Positions 1-8,211 of a stretch of 9,469 nucleotides of DNA are shown here, piece by piece. The stretch's first letter is position 1, and each line of letters starts with the position of its first letter. The stretch lies in NCBI GenBank assembly GCA_002425405.1, contig DIME01000071.1, positions 1-9,469 on the forward strand. Reading direction: 5' to 3'. The notes beneath the pieces are model-generated. The model had not been told where the DNA came from. It ran no database searches and saw nothing but the letters and a program-made list of their open reading frames with translations. A program made the translations under genes and the position numbers. The stretch comes from Candidatus Accumulibacter vicinus (GTDB taxonomy: Bacteria > Pseudomonadota > Gammaproteobacteria > Burkholderiales > Rhodocyclaceae).

Positions 1-567
1 ATGCGCGCCCGATGACGGCAGGCCAAGCAGCACGTCCCCCGGAATGATCGTCGAGCCGTCGATGATCGCCGCTTTCTCGACAACGCCGACGGCAAAACCG
101 GCGAGATCATATTCGCCTGCCGGGTACATGCCCGGCATTTCGGCCGTTTCACCGCCGATCAGCGCGCAGCCGGCAAGCTCGCAGCCTCTGGCGATGCCCT
201 TGACGACGTCGGCAGCGGTCTCGATATCGAGCTTGCCACAGGCGAAATAGTCGAGAAAAAAGAGCGGCTCGGCGCCCTGAACGAGGATGTCGTTGACGCT
301 CATCGCCACCAGATCGATGCCGATGGTGTCGTGCCGCTGCAGTTCGAAGGCGAGCTTGAGCTTGGTACCGACGCCATCGGTGCCGGAGACCAGTACCGGC
401 TCGCGGTAGCGCCTGGGAACTTCAAAGAGCGCACCAAAACCGCCGATGCCGCCGAGTACGCCTTCGCGCAGGGTTTTTCTGGCGAAGGGTTTGATCCGTT
501 CGACGAGTTGATCGCCGGCGTCGATGTCGACACCGGCATCGCGATAGGAGAGAGATTCTTGGGTCAT
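1..567 (-). CDS. purM: Phosphoribosylformylaminoimidazole synthetase (AIR synthetase), N-terminal part
   Basis: PurM closes the imidazole ring of FGAM using ATP to give aminoimidazole ribotide, step five of de novo purine synthesis, in the cytoplasm. The 189 codons present start [18 protein letters not shown], a typical PurM opening. They contain SGTDGVGTK (residues 61-69), [17 protein letters not shown] (about 91-107) and the GGETAEMPG motif (138-146), all hallmarks of the ATP-binding AIRS N-terminal domain. The frame is open to the window edge, so roughly the C-terminal 45% of the usual ~345-350 residue protein is missing only because the window ends. The start is the ATG read from 567, and no upstream in-frame ATG was needed. 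It is divergent from hda, with about 124 bp between the two starts and no clear consensus promoter in that gap. Identification is very secure. Confidence 0.97.
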   Translation of the reverse strand, partial: MTQESLSYRDAGVDIDAGDQLVERIKPFARKTLREGVLGGIGGFGALFEVPRRYREPVLVSGTDGVGTKLKLAFELQRHDTIGIDLVAMSVNDILVQGAEPLFFLDYFACGKLDIETAADVVKGIARGCELAGCALIGGETAEMPGMYPAGEYDLAGFAVGVVEKAAIIDGSTIIPGDVLLGLPSSGAH

Positions 568-691
568 GAGTTGGGAAATCCCGAGCAAGGCTGGCAGGTA
601 CTTTGCAGTGGTAGAATGCGCCATTAATAAACGTCTGAAACTCCATCTTATCCGAAATGGCTCTTTCGCGTGCCGATCGCAACCCCGTCCG

Positions 692-1348
692 ATGCGCCAG
701 TTGATTCTTGAACTGCTGCCTGACGCGCCCCCCAGCTTCGACAATTTTGTTGCCGGCAGCAATGCCGAAGCGTTGACCGGCCTGGCTGCCTGGCTGGCAC
801 CGGCCAACCGCGAATCGGTGTTTCTCTTCTGGGGAGAAGCCGGCGCCGGCAAATCACATCTGCTGCAGGCCTGCCAGGCCGCATACAGCGACGCCCGCGT
901 GGACCCGGATCTGTCTCGAATTTCCCCCGCCGGCGAGTTCTACGCCGTCGACCACGTCGAGGCGCTCGGCGAAGCTGGCCAGATCGTCCTCTTCAACCTG
1001 ATCAATCGCCTGCGCGCCAGCGGCGGCCGCCTGCTTGCCGCCGCCGAGGTGCCGCCGTTGCGTCTGGCCCTGCGCGAAGACCTGCGTACCCGGCTCGGTA
1101 GCGGCCTGCTCTATCGCCTGCAGCCGTTGAGCGACGCCGAGAAACTGGCGGCGCTCGCCGAGCAGGCCAGAATGCGTGGTCTGGTGCTGCCGCCCGAGGC
1201 GTTCAGCTACCTGTTTGCGCGAGCGCCGCGCGACATGCGCAGCCTGGCGGCCTTGCTGGTGGCGATCGACCGTTATTCGCTCGAACAGAAGCGCCCAATC
1301 ACCCTGCCATTGTTGCGTGAGGTCATGCAGACCTCGGTGACTGGCTGA
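692..1348 (+). CDS. hda: DnaA regulatory inactivator Hda (AAA+ DnaA-like protein)
   Basis: Hda binds the DNA-loaded beta clamp and stimulates ATP hydrolysis by DnaA, which stops re-initiation of chromosome replication. The 218-residue product has an N-terminal QLILELLP stretch resembling the hydrophobic clamp-binding element of Hda. A P-loop GEAGAGKSH follows (48-56), then a Walker-B region around [10 protein letters not shown] (84-93) and a sensor-2-like PRDMRSL (179-185). It lacks the C-terminal DNA-binding domain of DnaA, and its length fits Hda/DnaA-paralogue proteins (about 220-235). I chose the ATG at 692 because Hda homology begins there. The frame is open further upstream to 566 but encodes nothing Hda-like and would overlap the purM start. 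No good Shine-Dalgarno precedes 692. The HAD gene begins 18 bp after its stop, so the two are probably co-transcribed. Hda versus another DnaA-like paralogue is the only doubt. Confidence 0.92.
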   Translation: MRQLILELLPDAPPSFDNFVAGSNAEALTGLAAWLAPANRESVFLFWGEAGAGKSHLLQACQAAYSDARVDPDLSRISPAGEFYAVDHVEALGEAGQIVLFNLINRLRASGGRLLAAAEVPPLRLALREDLRTRLGSGLLYRLQPLSDAEKLAALAEQARMRGLVLPPEAFSYLFARAPRDMRSLAALLVAIDRYSLEQKRPITLPLLREVMQTSVTG

Positions 1349-1366
1349 CCTGCCTGAAAGCAAAGA

Positions 1367-2032
1367 ATGGATCTGGCCCTCTTCGACCTCGACAATACCC
1401 TGATCGCCGGTGACAGCGACTTTGAATGGGCGCAGTTCCTGATCGGCAAGGGGATTCTCGACCGTGCCTTGTATGAAGCCAAGAACATCGAATTCTACGA
1501 GCAGTACAAGGCCGGCACCCTCGACATCGACATTTTTCTCGATTTCCAGCTCCGGCCGCTGGCGGCCCATCCCCGCGCCTTGCTCGAATCCTGGCAGCGC
1601 GAGTTCCTTTCCCGAAAGATTCTGCCATTGGTCAGCGAGCAGGCGCGGCGGCTGGTTCGTGGGCATCTCGACAGCGGTGCCCTGTGCGCCATCGTCACTG
1701 CCACCAACAGCTTCGTCACCGGACCGATCGTCCGCGAGTTCGGAATCGCGCATCTGATTGCCACCATTCCGGCGCAGGAGAACGGCCAGTTCACCGGTCG
1801 GCCGCGCGGCCTGCCATCGTTTCGGGAAGGCAAGATCGTCCGCGTCGAGGCCTGGCTCGAAGCGCTCGGACTGTGGTGGAGCAGCTTCGAGCGAAGCTGG
1901 TTCTACAGCGACTCGCAAAACGATCTGCCCTTGCTGTCCAAGGTCAGCAACCCGGTGGTGGTCGACCCTGATTCGACGCTGCGCGCGCACGCCGAAGCTG
2001 CGGCCTGGCCAATCATGAGCCTCCTCGGGTGA
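1367..2032 (+). CDS. HAD-superfamily subfamily IB phosphatase, SerB-like
   Basis: This is a cytoplasmic phosphohydrolase of 221 residues, related to phosphoserine phosphatase and to the HAD-IB hypothetical group. Motif I is FDLDNTL, with nucleophile D7 and acid/base D9. Motif II is the VTATNS stretch (T111/T113). The motif III lysine is probably K156 in FREGKIVRVEAW. Motif IV is YSDSQNDLPLL, with D182 and D186 binding Mg2+. A helical cap lies between motifs I and II (about 14-85), as in class C1 HADs. The physiological substrate cannot be read from the sequence: phosphoserine, a histidinol-phosphate-like ester or another small phosphomonoester are all possible. It lies 18 bp after hda and 85 bp before pcnB, so it is probably part of the same transcript. 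The start follows a weak purine-rich GAAAGCAAAG. Family assignment is secure; function is not. Confidence 0.88.
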   Translation: MDLALFDLDNTLIAGDSDFEWAQFLIGKGILDRALYEAKNIEFYEQYKAGTLDIDIFLDFQLRPLAAHPRALLESWQREFLSRKILPLVSEQARRLVRGHLDSGALCAIVTATNSFVTGPIVREFGIAHLIATIPAQENGQFTGRPRGLPSFREGKIVRVEAWLEALGLWWSSFERSWFYSDSQNDLPLLSKVSNPVVVDPDSTLRAHAEAAAWPIMSLLG

Positions 2033-2117
2033 GCAGATCAGGAAAACGTCGACCGCCGGCTGTGGCAATATCCGTTATCATGCGCTGCGCCATAGCAGCG
2101 AGCAGAAACCACCCGCA

Positions 2118-3473
2118 ATGATCCGCAAGTTCATCTCCCGCGTCCTCGGACGCCATCATCCCGGCAAGCACAGCGAACCGGCAATCCTTGCCGCCGCCCA
2201 GCATGGCCTGCAGCGTGAGGACATCAGTCGTGGCTGCCGACGCACCATCGAAACCCTGCAGGAAAATGGCTACCAGGCGTACATCGTCGGCGGCGCCGTG
2301 CGCGACCTGCTGGCCGGCCTGACGCCGAAGGACTTCGATGTCGCCACCAATGCGACGCCGGAACAGGTCCGTCACTGCTTTCGCCGTTCGCGCATCATCG
2401 GCCGCCGTTTCCAGATCGTGCATGTCAGCATGGGCTCGGAAATCATCGAAGTGACCACTTTCCGCGGCCACCACGGGGAAGAGGGCAGCAACAAGGCGCT
2501 GACCGACGAACAGGGTCGGGTGCTGCGCGACAATGTCTTCGGTAGCCAGCTGGAAGACGCCGCGCGTCGCGATTTCACGGTCAACGCGCTGTATTACGAC
2601 CCGACCTCCGAAACCATCGTCGATTACCACCACGGCGTTGCCGACCTGCGCCAGAAAACCCTGCGCATGATCGGCGACCCGAAAACCCGCTACCGCGAAG
2701 ATCCGGTGCGCATGCTGCGCGCCGTCCGCCTGGCGGCAAAGCTGAGCCTGTCGATCGATCCCGAAGCGCGACGGCCGATCCGCGAGATGGGCAGCCTGAT
2801 CGAGAACGTTCCGCCCTCACGCCTGTTCGACGAGATGCTCAAGCTGCTCACCTCGGGGCACGCCGTTCGCTGCGTCAGAGAGCTCCGCGAAGAGGGACTG
2901 CACCACGGGCTGCTGCCGCTGCTCGACGTGATTCTCGACCAGTCGCTCGGCGAACGATTCGTCATGCTGGCACTGGAAAGCACCGACCGCCGCGTTCGCG
3001 AAGGCAAACCGATCTCGCCCGGCTTTCTTTTTGCCACCCTGCTCTGGCACGAGGTGCTGGCCAAATGGGAACCGCTCAAGGCGCGCGGCGAACCGGCCAT
3101 CCCGTCCCTCTTTCTGGCGATGGACGAAGTCCTCGATGTGCAGGCCGAAAAACTCGCGATCACCCGCCGGATTGCCGGCGACATCAAGGATATCTGGGCT
3201 TTGCAGCCCCGCTTCGAGCAGCGCTCCGGCAAACGCCCCTACGGCGTCCTGCAGCAGCCGCGCTTCAAGGCAGGCTACGATTTCCTGCTGCTGCGGGTCG
3301 AGTCGGGCGAAGTCGATCAGGCCGTCGGCGAATGGTGGACAGCTTTTCTCGATGCCAGCGATGAGGCACGCGCCGCCATGCTGCTGCCGGCAGCACCCGG
3401 CGAAGCCAGAAAGCGTCGCCGGCGGCGTCGCCCACCTGCCGGCAACGGGCAGGATGCCACGCTCCCGGAATAA
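2118..3473 (+). CDS. pcnB: Polynucleotide adenylyltransferase (poly(A) polymerase I)
   Basis: PcnB adds 3' poly(A) tails to RNA, which marks transcripts for degradation and affects the turnover of small regulatory RNAs. The 451-residue protein carries the class II nucleotidyltransferase signature YIVGGAVRDLLAG (55-67) followed by KDFDVAT, with metal-binding D72 and D74. Next come RRSRIIGRRFQIVHV (89-103), IIEVTTFR with an acidic E111, the RRDFTVNALYYD motif (150-161) and REDPVRMLRAVRLAAKL (193-209). A helical RNA-binding region and an arginine-rich tail (RKRRRRRRPP) follow. That tail and the length separate it from the related tRNA CCA-adding enzyme, which usually has an HD domain or is shorter. 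The ATG at 2118 has no obvious Shine-Dalgarno. A -10-like TATCAT lies at 2076-2081, but I see no matching -35. It is separated from folK by 118 bp. Confidence 0.95.
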   Translation: MIRKFISRVLGRHHPGKHSEPAILAAAQHGLQREDISRGCRRTIETLQENGYQAYIVGGAVRDLLAGLTPKDFDVATNATPEQVRHCFRRSRIIGRRFQIVHVSMGSEIIEVTTFRGHHGEEGSNKALTDEQGRVLRDNVFGSQLEDAARRDFTVNALYYDPTSETIVDYHHGVADLRQKTLRMIGDPKTRYREDPVRMLRAVRLAAKLSLSIDPEARRPIREMGSLIENVPPSRLFDEMLKLLTSGHAVRCVRELREEGLHHGLLPLLDVILDQSLGERFVMLALESTDRRVREGKPISPGFLFATLLWHEVLAKWEPLKARGEPAIPSLFLAMDEVLDVQAEKLAITRRIAGDIKDIWALQPRFEQRSGKRPYGVLQQPRFKAGYDFLLLRVESGEVDQAVGEWWTAFLDASDEARAAMLLPAAPGEARKRRRRRRPPAGNGQDATLPE

Positions 3474-3576
3474 AGCACTGCCCACCGGCGAAGTCTCCCT
3501 GGCCGACGCTACCGGAGTGGGAGAAGAGACCTTGACGGACAGCCCGTACTCTGATGCAGGATTGCCGGATGACGGC

Positions 3577-3582
3577 AGGTGG
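3577..3582 (+). promoter_or_regulatory. Likely ribosome binding site that fixes the folK start
   Basis: AGGTGG matches the Shine-Dalgarno core in five of six positions and lies 9 nt before the GTG at 3592. It supports that GTG as the folK start over the longer in-frame options: ATG at 3454, GTG at 3517, and TTG at 3532, which has its own purine-rich GGAGAAGAG upstream. Confidence 0.45.
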
Positions 3583-3591
3583 CCGCCAAAG

Positions 3592-4083
3592 GTGCCGGGC
3601 GTCTCGCACCTGGCCTTCGTCGCGCTCGGTGCCAATCTTGCCGATCCGCGGGCCCAGTTGCGTGCAGCCGCAGCGGCGCTGGCCGATCTGCCCGAATCGC
3701 GGCTGCTGCAGATCTCTTCGCTCTATCGCACGGCGCCGGTGGGTATCCGTGGCCAGCCCGATTTCATCAACGCCGTAGCGGCCATCAGGACCGTCCTGGA
3801 CCCACAGCAGTTGCTCGACGCGCTGTTCGCCGTCGAGCGTCACTTCGGTCGCCGCCGCGAGTTCCACCATGCACCGCGCACCCTCGACCTCGACCTGCTG
3901 CTCTACGATCAACGGGTGGTCGATAGCCCACGACTCAGCGTACCGCACCCGCGCATGCACCTGCGCGCTTTCGTGCTTGCCCCCCTGCTGGAGATTGCGC
4001 CGCTCTGCCGTATTCCCGGCCGAGGTACCGCCGCCGCCTGGCTGCCGGCAGTCAGCAGACAGACCATCGAGAAGCTCGAATGA
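3592..4083 (+). CDS. folK: 2-amino-4-hydroxy-6-hydroxymethyldihydropteridine pyrophosphokinase (HPPK)
   Basis: FolK transfers pyrophosphate from ATP to 6-hydroxymethyl-dihydropterin, the step before dihydropteroate synthase in folate synthesis. From a GTG start the product is 163 residues, the normal FolK size. It shows AFVALGANL (8-16), SSLYRTAPVG (42-51), QPDFINAVA (55-63) and the diagnostic HAPRTLDLDLLLYD (93-106), whose D99 and D101 match the Mg-binding aspartates of HPPK. VPHPRMHLRAFVLAPLLEIAP (118-138) follows. The same frame is open much further upstream, and an ATG at 3454 would overlap the pcnB end by 20 bp. However, the extra 46 residues do not look like FolK, so I prefer 3592. Its stop lies 13 bp from the stop of the convergent lipoprotein gene, with no clear terminator between. 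Function is certain and the start is moderately sure. Confidence 0.93.
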   Translation: MPGVSHLAFVALGANLADPRAQLRAAAAALADLPESRLLQISSLYRTAPVGIRGQPDFINAVAAIRTVLDPQQLLDALFAVERHFGRRREFHHAPRTLDLDLLLYDQRVVDSPRLSVPHPRMHLRAFVLAPLLEIAPLCRIPGRGTAAAWLPAVSRQTIEKLE

Positions 4084-4096
4084 CAAGCCATGACCG

Positions 4097-4360
4097 TTAG
4101 TCGTCACGGTAACGCCGATGCCAATAACGAGGGCCATAACCTGGCCTTCCTGGCATCACCACCGGCGGCGGGTAGCCATACACGCGTGGAGGTCCGACCA
4201 CCACCGGCGGCGGGTGGCCATACACGCGGGGCGGTCCGACCACCACCACAGGGGGGTTAACATACGCGCGCGGCGGCCCGTAATACCCTGGTTGAGCGGG
4301 TGCAACGACGCAGCCAGCCGTGGCGACAGCGGCAAGAAGCGCGAGGACAATCGTTTTCAT
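4097..4360 (-). CDS. Small Pro/Gly/Tyr/Val-repeat lipoprotein, function unknown
   Basis: This is a predicted 87-residue secreted or envelope protein. It begins MKTIVLALLAAVATAGC, a short positively charged signal peptide with a hydrophobic core and a candidate lipobox ending at C17. The box is atypical, since it has T rather than L at -3. The mature part is almost wholly low complexity: three 14-residue repeats of the form VYGxPPPVVVGPPR (about 32-73), then a tail rich in G, R, Y and H ending WHRRYRDD. The start at 4360 is supported by a GGAG at 4368-4371, 7 nt upstream; an in-frame ATG at 4381 would add seven residues before the signal peptide. It is convergent with folK and divergent from panB. 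Proline/tyrosine-rich small lipoproteins of this kind are common in Proteobacteria and largely uncharacterised. I do not assign a role. Confidence 0.75.
   Translation of the reverse strand: MKTIVLALLAAVATAGCVVAPAQPGYYGPPRAYVNPPVVVVGPPRVYGHPPPVVVGPPRVYGYPPPVVMPGRPGYGPRYWHRRYRDD
4156..4281. repeat. Three tandem 42-bp repeats inside the lipoprotein gene
   Basis: Units at about 4156-4197, 4198-4239 and 4240-4281 share a 42-bp period. Units 1 and 2 are nearly identical, differing at only a few bases, while unit 3 is diverged. Because 42 is a multiple of three, each unit encodes one 14-residue VYGxPPPVVVGPPR repeat on the minus strand. Copy number could change without breaking the frame. Confidence 0.85.
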
Positions 4361-4506
4361 GAGAGGTCTCCGATGAACCATATCCCTTTAACGCTCCAGA
4401 CACCGATTGGTTTGTCGTTTTTTTGTATCCGGGTAGCGCGGAAACTTGCCCATCGGCTGGTCGCTCTGTGTATCCTAGGCGCGCTTTATCCATCGTCAAT
4501 TCAACC
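4361..4506. other. Divergent intergenic region between the lipoprotein gene and panB
   Basis: This stretch must hold the control signals for two divergent genes. It includes a run of seven T at 4418-4424. A loose plus-strand promoter candidate has TTGCCC (4446-4451) and TATCCT (4471-4476) with a long 19-bp spacer. None of this reaches consensus quality, and I saw no strong operator palindrome. Confidence 0.3.
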
Positions 4507-4512
4507 GAGGAG
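4507..4512 (+). promoter_or_regulatory. Strong ribosome binding site of panB
   Basis: GAGGAG lies 9 nt before the ATG at 4522. It decides the start against the open in-frame extension that runs back to 4423 and encodes nothing PanB-like. Confidence 0.8.
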
Positions 4513-4521
4513 AGTAAGCCC

Positions 4522-6298
<1,777 letters not shown>

Positions 6299-6334
6299 TC
6301 GCTTCCCCGAACAACTCTCAACCGGTGAAAATCC

Positions 6335-6718
6335 ATGCAGAGAACCATGCTGAAGTCGAAGCTGCACCGCGTCAGCGCGACCCACGCCGAGCTTCACTAC
6401 GAAGGGTCATGCGCGATCGACGAAGACCTTCTCGATGCCTCGAACATCCGTGAGTACGAGCAGATCGACATCTGGAACGTAAACAACGGCGAGCGCTTCA
6501 CCACCTATGCGCTACGCGCCGAGCGCGGCTCCGGCGTCATCTCGGTCAATGGTTCAGCCGCACGCCGCGCTGCGCCGGGTGACATCCTGATCATTGCCAG
6601 CTTCGCGATGTATACCGAAATCGAACTCGCGAAGTATGCTCCGCAACTGATCTACGTCGATACGCAGAACCGGATTGTGCGTATCGCCGGTGCAATCCCG
6701 ACACAGGCCGCCGCCTGA
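6335..6718 (+). CDS. panD: Aspartate 1-decarboxylase precursor
   Basis: PanD decarboxylates L-aspartate to beta-alanine, the co-substrate of PanC. It is made as an inactive 127-residue pro-enzyme that cuts itself between G24 and S25 in HYEGSCAID, turning S25 into the catalytic pyruvoyl group. The opening [20 protein letters not shown], the [12 protein letters not shown] stretch (44-55), [18 protein letters not shown] (62-79) and GDILIIASF closely follow the E. coli enzyme. Length and motifs are normal, so maturation should be intact. Bacteria of this type may need a maturation factor such as PanZ, but none is visible here. The gene has its own promoter (6271-6298) and ends just before a strong terminator. 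Confidence 0.97.
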   Translation: MQRTMLKSKLHRVSATHAELHYEGSCAIDEDLLDASNIREYEQIDIWNVNNGERFTTYALRAERGSGVISVNGSAARRAAPGDILIIASFAMYTEIELAKYAPQLIYVDTQNRIVRIAGAIPTQAAA

Positions 6719-6735
6719 GTGTCAGGCCGGCACCG

Positions 6736-6765
6736 AAAAGCCGCGACATCTGTCGCGGCTTTTTT
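6736..6765. terminator. Bidirectional intrinsic terminator between panD and the NYN gene
   Basis: A 13-base arm at 6736-6748 (AAAAGCCGCGACA) is exactly complementary to 6751-6763, giving a GC-rich stem with a tight loop, effectively ATCT. It is followed by a run of six T (6760-6765) on the plus strand. The A-run on the left arm becomes a T-run on the minus strand, so the hairpin can stop both panD transcription and the convergent minus-strand transcript that ends at 6820. Confidence 0.9.
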
Positions 6766-6819
6766 ATGGTGCGTCGCTGACACGACTTGGCCGGTAACGG
6801 CGCGACCGCGACCGACGGA

Positions 6820-8142
6820 TCAAGCCGTTTCCGGCAGCACTTTCGGTTTGCGCGGGCGGCGACTGCGCGTGGCCGGCTTCTTGACTGCATGGTCTTGCGC
6901 GTCATCAGCGGCCGGCACGGCGGCGGTCACCTCCTCGACAAGCCCCTTCTCGGCCACGGGAATGCCTGCCTGGCCAGCCTCGGCAGGTACTGGCACCTTT
7001 TCGCCGGCTGGCGCTGCCGCGACTTCCTGAACGGACTCAACCCGCTCCGCTGGTGCCACTTCGGGGGGCACAACACATTCCGTCGACCCTGTCTCGACGG
7101 CGTCGATCGGCACCTCTTCCGGTTTGGCCGCCCGTGGCTGCCGGACCCGTTTGGTTCCTTTCTCGGTCGCCTTGCGCCGGCTTTCGCTCTTGCGACGCGC
7201 AGCCGCCGGCTCGCTTGTTTCTTCGGTCGTGGCCGCCTCGGGTTCAATCGGTTCGCTCGGCGGCGGCACGACTGGCAGTGGCTCGGCGACGACCTCGGTG
7301 AGGGCTTCGGGTCGAGCCACCATCCCGTTGCTGCGAAACACGTAAGTCCCCGATTTTTCATCGCGACCGATCTCGAGCAGGCCGCGTGCCTGGGCCTCCT
7401 CAAGCAGGTTGCCGAACGCCCGGAAGCCATAATACGACTCGCTGAAATCGGGCTTGCGCCGCTTGATCGCTTCCTTGAGCATCGACGCCCAGATCTTGCT
7501 GCTGTCGCCACGCTCGGCAACCAGTGCATCAAAGGTGGCAACGGCCAGCTCGATGGCCTTGCTGCGGCGTCCCTCGAGTTCCTGCCTGCGTTGCGCATCC
7601 TCTTCCGGCGAACGCCTGACCACCGGCTGCGCCTCCCTCGAATCCCGTCGCGCCGAACGCTGCATCTCGCGCACGAGGTCGTCATAGAAGATGAACTCGT
7701 CGCAGTTGCCGATCAGCAGATCCGAGGTCGACTGCTTGACACCGACGCCGATCACGTACTTGGCGTTTTCCCGCAACTTCGAAACCAGTGGCGAAAAGTC
7801 CGAATCACCGCTGATGATCACGAAGGTATCGACATGTGACTTGGTGTAGCACAGATCCAGTGCATCGACGACCAGCCGGATGTCGGCTGAATTCTTGCCC
7901 GATTGGCGCAGGTGCGGGATCTCGATCAGCTCGAAGCTGGCCTCGTGCATGGTGGACTTGAAACCCTTGTAGCGTTCCCAGTCACAGTAAGCCTTCTTGA
8001 CGACGATACTGCCCTTGAGCAACAAGCGCTCCAGGACCGGCTTGATGTCGAACTTGTCGTACTTGGCATCGCGAACGCCAAGGGCAACGTTCTCGAAGTC
8101 ACAATACAGCGCCATGATGGCGGTTTCGGGCGCAACGGCCAT
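6820..8142 (-). CDS. NYN-domain (PIN-like) putative ribonuclease with LOTUS/OST-HTH-type domain
   Basis: This 440-residue cytoplasmic protein is probably an RNA-processing or RNA-binding enzyme; its target is unknown. Residues about 8-155 form an NYN/LabA-type (DUF88) domain: ALYCDFENVALGVRDAKYD with D15, NSADIRLVVDAL with D87, and FVIISGDSDFSPLV with D113 and D115. These are the acidic residues expected for a PIN-like metal site. A charged linker (about 160-192) leads to a helical module (195-270; FDALVAERGDSSKIWASMLK, FRAFGNLLEEAQARGLLEI, GTYVFR) that resembles an OST-HTH/LOTUS RNA-binding domain. Residues 281-440 are low complexity: Pro/Ala/Glu/Val-rich acidic stretches with basic patches at 316-340 and at the C-terminus (421-434). 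The start at 8142 has GGGGAG about 10 nt upstream; M10 is an alternative. It lies 69 bp downstream of yaaA on the same strand. The domain call is strong; the biological role is not known. Confidence 0.85.
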   Translation of the reverse strand: MAVAPETAIMALYCDFENVALGVRDAKYDKFDIKPVLERLLLKGSIVVKKAYCDWERYKGFKSTMHEASFELIEIPHLRQSGKNSADIRLVVDALDLCYTKSHVDTFVIISGDSDFSPLVSKLRENAKYVIGVGVKQSTSDLLIGNCDEFIFYDDLVREMQRSARRDSREAQPVVRRSPEEDAQRRQELEGRRSKAIELAVATFDALVAERGDSSKIWASMLKEAIKRRKPDFSESYYGFRAFGNLLEEAQARGLLEIGRDEKSGTYVFRSNGMVARPEALTEVVAEPLPVVPPPSEPIEPEAATTEETSEPAAARRKSESRRKATEKGTKRVRQPRAAKPEEVPIDAVETGSTECVVPPEVAPAERVESVQEVAAAPAGEKVPVPAEAGQAGIPVAEKGLVEEVTAAVPAADDAQDHAVKKPATRSRRPRKPKVLPETA

Positions 8143-8175
8143 GATCCATTCTCTCCCCAGGTTGATGTGCCACGC

Positions 8176-8202
8176 GCAAGCGGGGCGACTTGAAACGCTT
8201 GC
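8176..8202. other. Small inverted repeat between yaaA and the NYN gene
   Basis: GCAAGCG (8176-8182) and CGCTTGC (8196-8202) form a perfect 7-bp stem around a 13-nt loop in the 69-bp gap. There is no T-run on either strand, so it is not a standard terminator. It could be a processing or attenuation hairpin in a yaaA-NYN transcript, or chance in GC-rich DNA. Confidence 0.3.
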
Positions 8203-8211
8203 CGAACGAAG

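Noticed and set aside
854..2068. Long open frame (404 codons) on the minus strand opposite hda and the HAD gene
   Set aside because: It is antisense to two genes with complete conserved motifs. Its product is Gln/Arg/Ala-rich with no recognisable domain, as expected for a shadow frame in GC-rich coding DNA.
3532..3552. TTGACG considered as a -35 box for folK
   Set aside because: The nearest -10-like sequence (TACTCT at 3547-3552) is only 9 bp away, and nothing suitable lies at 16-18 bp.
4093..4110. Inverted repeat ACCGT/ACGGT at the folK-lipoprotein junction considered as a terminator
   Set aside because: The stem is only 5 bp with an 8-nt loop and has no T-run on either strand.
4156..4281. 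Direct repeats considered as a CRISPR array
   Set aside because: The units are contiguous with no spacers, and the period is a multiple of three within a coding frame, so it is a protein-coding tandem repeat.
6787..7839. Plus-strand open frame of 350 codons opposite the NYN gene
   Set aside because: The minus-strand product has a convincing NYN catalytic core, while this frame gives an Arg/Leu/Gly-rich sequence without domains and starts right after the terminator.
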